Assembly: GCA_007129055.1 (NCBI GenBank)
Contig: SKWE01000154.1
Span: 1-8,598, forward strand
Source of the DNA: Syntrophomonadaceae bacterium
Lineage (GTDB): Bacteria; Bacillota; Dethiobacteria; DTU022
Length of the DNA stretch: 8,598 nt
Direction: 5' to 3'
Each line of letters begins with the position of its first letter. The stretch's first letter is position 1. This document shows positions 5,112 to 8,598 of the stretch, one piece after another. The notes beneath the pieces were generated by a model. It worked only from the letters and a program-made list of their open reading frames with translations, was not told where the DNA came from and searched no databases. The position numbers were made by a program, and so were the translations under genes.

Positions 5112-6548
5112 ATGATCGATGAGCAGGACATACAAAAATATCTTTGCTTTTCAGATAACAAAATTCAGGCTGATGTGCTGGCAAAAGCGCTTAATATTAT
5201 AGAAGACGGCATACATATAATCGATCAAGAGGGCATAACGGTTTTTTATTCAACCGCTTTAGAGAAGATAGAAAACAACAGGGCTTCCAATGTTGTGGGC
5301 AAACATATCAGTGAATCATACAGGCTTGATGAGGATAGCAGTATCCTGCTCAAAGTGCTAAAGACGGGAAAGGCTATAAAAAACCGCCACATCACATATT
5401 ATTCAAAAAAGGGGACCGGGATTAATATTATAACCAACACCTACCCTCTCTATAATGGATCTGAGATTATCGGCGCTGTATCAGTTAACAGCAATATTAC
5501 CAGCAACAAGCAGCTGGTAGATACGGTAATAAACCTGCAGAGACAGCTTTACTCAAATGTCAGCAAAAACGGTACCCGCTACTCATTTAAAAATATTATC
5601 GGGGAAAGCGCTTCAATTATGAATGCAATCCAGCTGGCCCAGCGCATTGCCGTTAACATGTCACCTGTATTGATATCTGGCGAAACAGGAACGGGAAAAG
5701 AGCTTTTTGCCCAGAGCATCCACAATTACAGCTTAAGGGCCAAAGGGCCTTTTGTTGCGGTTAACTGCGCTGCAATTCCTGAAACCCTGCTGGAAAGTGT
5801 ATTATTCGGAACTGTAAAAGGAGCCTTTACCGGGGCCGAAGATAAAACCGGCCTTTTCGAAGAAGCCAACCAGGGAACACTTTTCTTAGATGAAATAAGT
5901 TCGATGAATATAGCGCTGCAGAGCAAATTACTCAGGGTATTAGAATCAAAAATGGTTCGCCGGCTGGGAGGCAAAACAGATATCAGGGTTAACCCGCGCA
6001 TTATCAGCGCTATTAACAGCGAGCCCCAGGAGGCGATAAAAAAGAGCCGCCTGCGCCAGGACCTTTATTACCGCCTGGCAGTTGTAACCCTTACCATTCC
6101 GCCCCTGCGTGAGCGCATGTCAGACATCCCTCTGCTTGCTACATCATTTGTAAAGGCGATAAACAAAATTATGAATAAAAGGGTTAAAGAACTATCCCCG
6201 GAAGTTGTAGACCTGTTTAAACAGCATAACTGGCCTGGCAATGTTCGTGAACTGCAGCATGCCGTTGAACATGCCATGAACTATGCTGAAGACGATGCCG
6301 CCACCTTAGAACTCAGGCATATTCCTCCCCATCTGCTGCAAAAATACAATGCGCCTTTTAATGATCTAAAGGATGTTATCCGGACCAGCGAGGAAAAGAA
6401 CAATCTAAAAGAGATTTTGCTGCAGGTTGAGGCAGAGGTAGTCGGCAGGGCAATGGCAAAGAACAATCATAACATTTCCAGGGCAGCCCGGTCACTGGGC
6501 ATGTCCCGCCAGAACCTGCAGCAGCGCCTGAAGCGGCTAAACACCTGA
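5112..6548 (+). CDS. PAS-domain sigma-54-dependent transcriptional activator
   Basis: A 478-residue enhancer-binding protein. A PAS-like sensor domain covers about residues 20-130, a linker helix follows, and the AAA+ domain covers about 160-390. The AAA+ part has Walker A GETGTGKE (190-197), an intact GAFTGA loop (237-242) for touching sigma-54, Walker B FLDEI (258-262) and the arginine-finger region RLRQDLYYRL (313-322). The C-terminal Fis-type helix-turn-helix is NISRAARSLGMSRQNLQQRL (about 454-473). The usual SELFGHE before the loop is VLFGTV, so two normally acidic positions are lost. There is no response-regulator receiver domain, so a small ligand or redox signal on PAS is likely. ATG 5112 is preferred, with GGTGG five bases upstream; a GTG at 5103 has AGGG only two bases away. 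It is divergent from the operon with the sigma-54 promoter and very probably controls it. Confidence 0.93.
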   Translation: MIDEQDIQKYLCFSDNKIQADVLAKALNIIEDGIHIIDQEGITVFYSTALEKIENNRASNVVGKHISESYRLDEDSSILLKVLKTGKAIKNRHITYYSKKGTGINIITNTYPLYNGSEIIGAVSVNSNITSNKQLVDTVINLQRQLYSNVSKNGTRYSFKNIIGESASIMNAIQLAQRIAVNMSPVLISGETGTGKELFAQSIHNYSLRAKGPFVAVNCAAIPETLLESVLFGTVKGAFTGAEDKTGLFEEANQGTLFLDEISSMNIALQSKLLRVLESKMVRRLGGKTDIRVNPRIISAINSEPQEAIKKSRLRQDLYYRLAVVTLTIPPLRERMSDIPLLATSFVKAINKIMNKRVKELSPEVVDLFKQHNWPGNVRELQHAVEHAMNYAEDDAATLELRHIPPHLLQKYNAPFNDLKDVIRTSEEKNNLKEILLQVEAEVVGRAMAKNNHNISRAARSLGMSRQNLQQRLKRLNT

Positions 6549-6564
6549 CAATCAATGTTTAACC
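6535..6564. other. Weak hairpin between converging genes
   Basis: GGCTAAACA (6535-6543) and TGTTTAACC (6556-6564) form a nine-base stem with one mismatch and a 12-base loop. It holds the activator stop codon (6546-6548) in the loop and the cyclase stop (6559-6561) in the 3' arm. No T run follows on either strand, so it is at best a poor bidirectional terminator. Confidence 0.3.
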
Positions 6565-7458
6565 AACAGTTATAATATTCCTTCCGTTATTTTTGCTTTT
6601 ATACAATAGGTTATCGGCTCTTTTTACAATACTCTCTATCTTTTCTTCCGCATGAACTATGGTTGCACCAATTGAGACTGTAACCTTAAGTTTTTCTTCA
6701 TTATGCATCAGGTACGTATTTTCAATTAGCAACCTCAACCTGTTACCCATCAATTCAAGATCATCTTGATTAACATTACGAATTATAGCTATAAACTCCT
6801 CCCCACCCCAACGCCCGTAAATATCAAAAGGGCGGGAATTACTCAGGCAGGTTTTGGCAACAGCCTGAAGAACCAGATCTCCAACATCATGGCCGTAATT
6901 ATCATTAAACTTCTTAAAGTGATCGATATCCATTAATAAAATACCAAAGGGCAAGCCATAACGCTTCAATTCTTCTAACCTTACTTCAAGTTCTCTCTGC
7001 AAATAATGACGGTTGGCCAGTTGGGTCAAATTGTCAAGAAATGCCAGTTTTTCTAGCTCTTTAATTCTCAACTCGTTAACTGTCCGGTTACTGATATCGG
7101 AGAAAAGCTCAACTCCGCCGATAACCTTTCCGTCTTGATCAGTTATGGCACTAATACGGACGGATACGGGAATTCTCTGTCCGTTTTTATGGTGCAGGTA
7201 CACTTCTGCCTCCCGCCCCTTACCGTCAAGGATAGTTTCTGCGAGGGGGCATAAACCCATGCATAATGAGTTACCCTCGCTGTCCACATGTGTTAATATA
7301 TCGTCGGCGCAAGACTTGCCGATAACCTCTTCTAAGCTATAACCGGTTATTTTCTCAGCTGCTTCATTCCAATATGTTATAACCCTGTCATTATCGACAA
7401 GATATAAACCGTCATACAAACTGTTTATAATTGACCTGTAATTGGCATCCCGCATCAT
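6559..7458 (-). CDS. PAS-GGDEF diguanylate cyclase
   Basis: A 299-residue cytoplasmic protein with no membrane segments. Residues about 5-125 form a PAS domain (LYDGLYLVDNDRVITYWNEAAEKITGY at the start, GGVELFSDIS at the end). A short helical linker follows, then a GGDEF domain (about 138-298). The cyclase features are complete: the metal Asp177 in MDIDHFKKFND, the signature GGEEF (218-222), and an RxxD product-inhibition site RPFD (209-212) five residues upstream. It should therefore make cyclic di-GMP from two GTP and be feedback-limited. The PAS part carries Cys50, Cys66 and Cys70 (LCMGLCPL), a pattern that could bind a cofactor or metal. AGGAGG lies four bases before the first ATG (7458) and seven before a second ATG (7455), so either may be used. 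A TATAAT sits about 20 bases upstream of the start without a convincing -35. It follows the arginase-like gene by 73 bases. Confidence 0.93.
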   Translation of the reverse strand: MMRDANYRSIINSLYDGLYLVDNDRVITYWNEAAEKITGYSLEEVIGKSCADDILTHVDSEGNSLCMGLCPLAETILDGKGREAEVYLHHKNGQRIPVSVRISAITDQDGKVIGGVELFSDISNRTVNELRIKELEKLAFLDNLTQLANRHYLQRELEVRLEELKRYGLPFGILLMDIDHFKKFNDNYGHDVGDLVLQAVAKTCLSNSRPFDIYGRWGGEEFIAIIRNVNQDDLELMGNRLRLLIENTYLMHNEEKLKVTVSIGATIVHAEEKIESIVKRADNLLYKSKNNGRNIITVG

Positions 7459-7531
7459 TTATCCTCCTGTCATTATAGTTCTATTTGTTATTCTGCTTTT
7501 AAAGTATAAAGCCTGGCAGAAGCCTACCTGC

Positions 7532-8371
7532 TTAAAGCCCTATTCCTATATCAAAAAGCTGCTTAAGTAAATTTAGATCAGCTTTACCCGAAGGGCTGTA
7601 CTCGTAAATACCCAGGCCATTTAAGACAAATGCGTTTGATAAGCTTTCAATTAAACAGAGCAGGGTTGATTTAGAAAGGCCGCCCGGAACTGGCATCGGA
7701 AGATAGGGAAATTCATCCGGGTCAAGCACATCAAGGTCAAGATGAATATAAACATGCTTATTACCTTTCCCTTTTACTGCTTCCAATAATAATCCTGGAT
7801 CATTTTTTAAATCCTCAACCTTGCATACGCTCAACTGATGAGTTTTTATAAACTCAACTTCCGCCGGATCGAGATCCCTTAAACCGCCTAAAACTATTTG
7901 GTCGGGTTCAAGCTCACTGTAAAGAAGCTCTAATATGCCGCGTTCACCATCACCCAGCAAGGTTCTTACCGGCATGCCATAAAAATGGCCGCTTGGCGAT
8001 GATTCCGGTGTATTAAGGTCGCCGTGGGCATCAAGCCAGATTAATGTCAGCTTGCCTTCCAGCAGACGGCTTAAATAAGAGATGGGAAGAATTCCTGCAT
8101 CGCAGCCTCCGCCGATGGTAAATATCCGGCTCGGTTTAGCCGCCTCAATTATCCTGCGGGCGGACTTCATTTGTTTAAGAATTTGGTCGTAACAGTAAAT
8201 ATCGTTTTTAATGATACCTATATCAGCGGTACTCACATCTACCTCGACAAATGGAGTATCTTTGCAGTAGAACTTTCTTAGTTCATAGGCTCCGTGGTAT
8301 GTAGATTTATCAGGGCCTCCACCCTGCCATTGGGGATAAAAGAGGTTTAGATTAGAATTAGTTTTGACCAT
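7532..8371 (-). CDS. Arginase/agmatinase-superfamily hydrolase
   Basis: A 279-residue ureohydrolase-fold protein, near the family's usual length of about 300. These Mn enzymes hydrolyse guanidino compounds or related amidines (arginine, agmatine, formiminoglutamate, guanidinobutyrate). Metal motifs seen are LDAHGDLN (Asp114, His116, Asp118), GHFYGMP (His129) and LDLDVLDP (Asp212, Asp214, Asp217); the late acidic residue is Glu257 in YEYSP. The first motif, normally GGDH, is GGGC (87-90), so the usual histidine ligand is Cys90. Similar Cys-containing first motifs occur in poorly characterised branches, so the exact substrate cannot be named. ATG 8371 is preferred; a TTG at 8380 is an alternative with AAGAAG upstream. 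It begins 41 bases after the CheW-domain gene and precedes the diguanylate cyclase, so all three may be co-transcribed. Confidence 0.85.
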   Translation of the reverse strand: MVKTNSNLNLFYPQWQGGGPDKSTYHGAYELRKFYCKDTPFVEVDVSTADIGIIKNDIYCYDQILKQMKSARRIIEAAKPSRIFTIGGGCDAGILPISYLSRLLEGKLTLIWLDAHGDLNTPESSPSGHFYGMPVRTLLGDGERGILELLYSELEPDQIVLGGLRDLDPAEVEFIKTHQLSVCKVEDLKNDPGLLLEAVKGKGNKHVYIHLDLDVLDPDEFPYLPMPVPGGLSKSTLLCLIESLSNAFVLNGLGIYEYSPSGKADLNLLKQLFDIGIGL

Positions 8372-8412
8372 ACTTTTCAACTCAGCTTCTTATACAGAAA
8401 TTGCAACCTTCA

Positions 8413-8598
8413 TCAATTGTACTGTTCTCTCAGCACTGCCATGGTTAAAGGTGATAAAATCTGATCAAGGTCGAGTATAAATATCATCCGGCCATCTATC
8501 TTGCCTACCTGCATATAACTTAGCTGTTTACCGGTCGGACTGGCCGGCATATCAATAATCATCTCGTTGGGGATATCCACCATCAGGGGAGCAGAGTC
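8413..8598 (-). CDS. CheW-domain chemotaxis protein (C-terminal part)
   Basis: The last 61 residues of a protein entering from the right edge, ending in TGA at 8415-8413. The segment MQVGKIDGRMIFILDLDQIL matches the closing strand-turn-strand of CheW domains, where a gly-lys-ile-asp-gly turn is followed by a hydrophobic strand and the LDLDxxL motif. CheW-type domains link chemoreceptors to the kinase CheA. Because the N-terminal part is missing, I cannot tell whether this is a stand-alone CheW or the end of a larger protein. No receiver domain follows, so it is not a CheV of the usual order. It lies just upstream of the arginase-like gene on the same strand. Confidence 0.75.
   Translation of the reverse strand, partial: DSAPLMVDIPNEMIIDMPASPTGKQLSYMQVGKIDGRMIFILDLDQILSPLTMAVLREQYN

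Noticed and set aside
1..8598. CRISPR array, insertion sequence, tRNA or rRNA
   Set aside because: No spaced direct repeats, no transposase-like frame or flanking inverted repeats, and no tRNA-like cloverleaf or rRNA sequence were seen on either strand.

Overview
The window looks like part of the chromosome of an anaerobic, low-to-moderate-GC Gram-positive bacterium (Firmicutes/Clostridia type). The grounds are strong AGGAGG-type ribosome binding sites, several TTG/GTG starts, an OpuA/OpuC-like osmolyte-type transporter with a lipoprotein binding protein, a non-pyrrolysine MttB-family methyltransferase and a sigma-54 activator. Species cannot be named from the sequence.

Left part (1-4838, minus strand): a five-gene cluster read right to left. 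It encodes an octopine/nopaline-type dehydrogenase (4838-3630), an MttB-superfamily corrinoid methyltransferase without pyrrolysine (3401-1929), a PanB-type ketopantoate hydroxymethyltransferase (1901-1056), a ProW/OpuCB-type ABC permease (983-336) and the start of an OpuAC-type quaternary-amine-binding lipoprotein (282-1, cut by the left edge). The first gene has a near-canonical sigma-54 (-24/-12) promoter at 4889-4905. The 228-base gap before the methyltransferase gene holds a very good sigma-A promoter (TTGACA-17-TATACT) followed at once by an intrinsic-terminator hairpin that competes with an alternative hairpin. This looks like an attenuated leader that gives mttB-panB-transporter its own control.

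Centre (4839-6548): a divergent control region and a plus-strand PAS/AAA+/Fis sigma-54 activator. The region carries repeated TGCAA/TTGCA palindromes with NtrC-like spacing, 117-216 bases upstream of the predicted sigma-54 start site. One of them overlaps the likely -35 of the activator gene, suggesting enhancer binding plus autoregulation.

Right part (6559-8598, minus strand): a signalling-flavoured group. It comprises the C-terminal end of a CheW-domain protein (cut by the right edge), an arginase/agmatinase-superfamily hydrolase with an unusual Cys in place of the first metal-binding His, and a PAS-GGDEF diguanylate cyclase. It converges on the activator gene with 10 bases between stop codons.

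Working model (inference): a betaine-like compound is imported, demethylated by the MttB-like protein with a corrinoid partner encoded elsewhere, and further oxidised by the opine-type dehydrogenase to an amine and a 2-oxo acid. PanB would then couple the one-carbon pool (methylene-THF) to a 2-oxo acid. The combination of opine-type dehydrogenase, MttB, PanB and a quaternary-amine transporter under a dedicated sigma-54 activator is the most unusual thing here.
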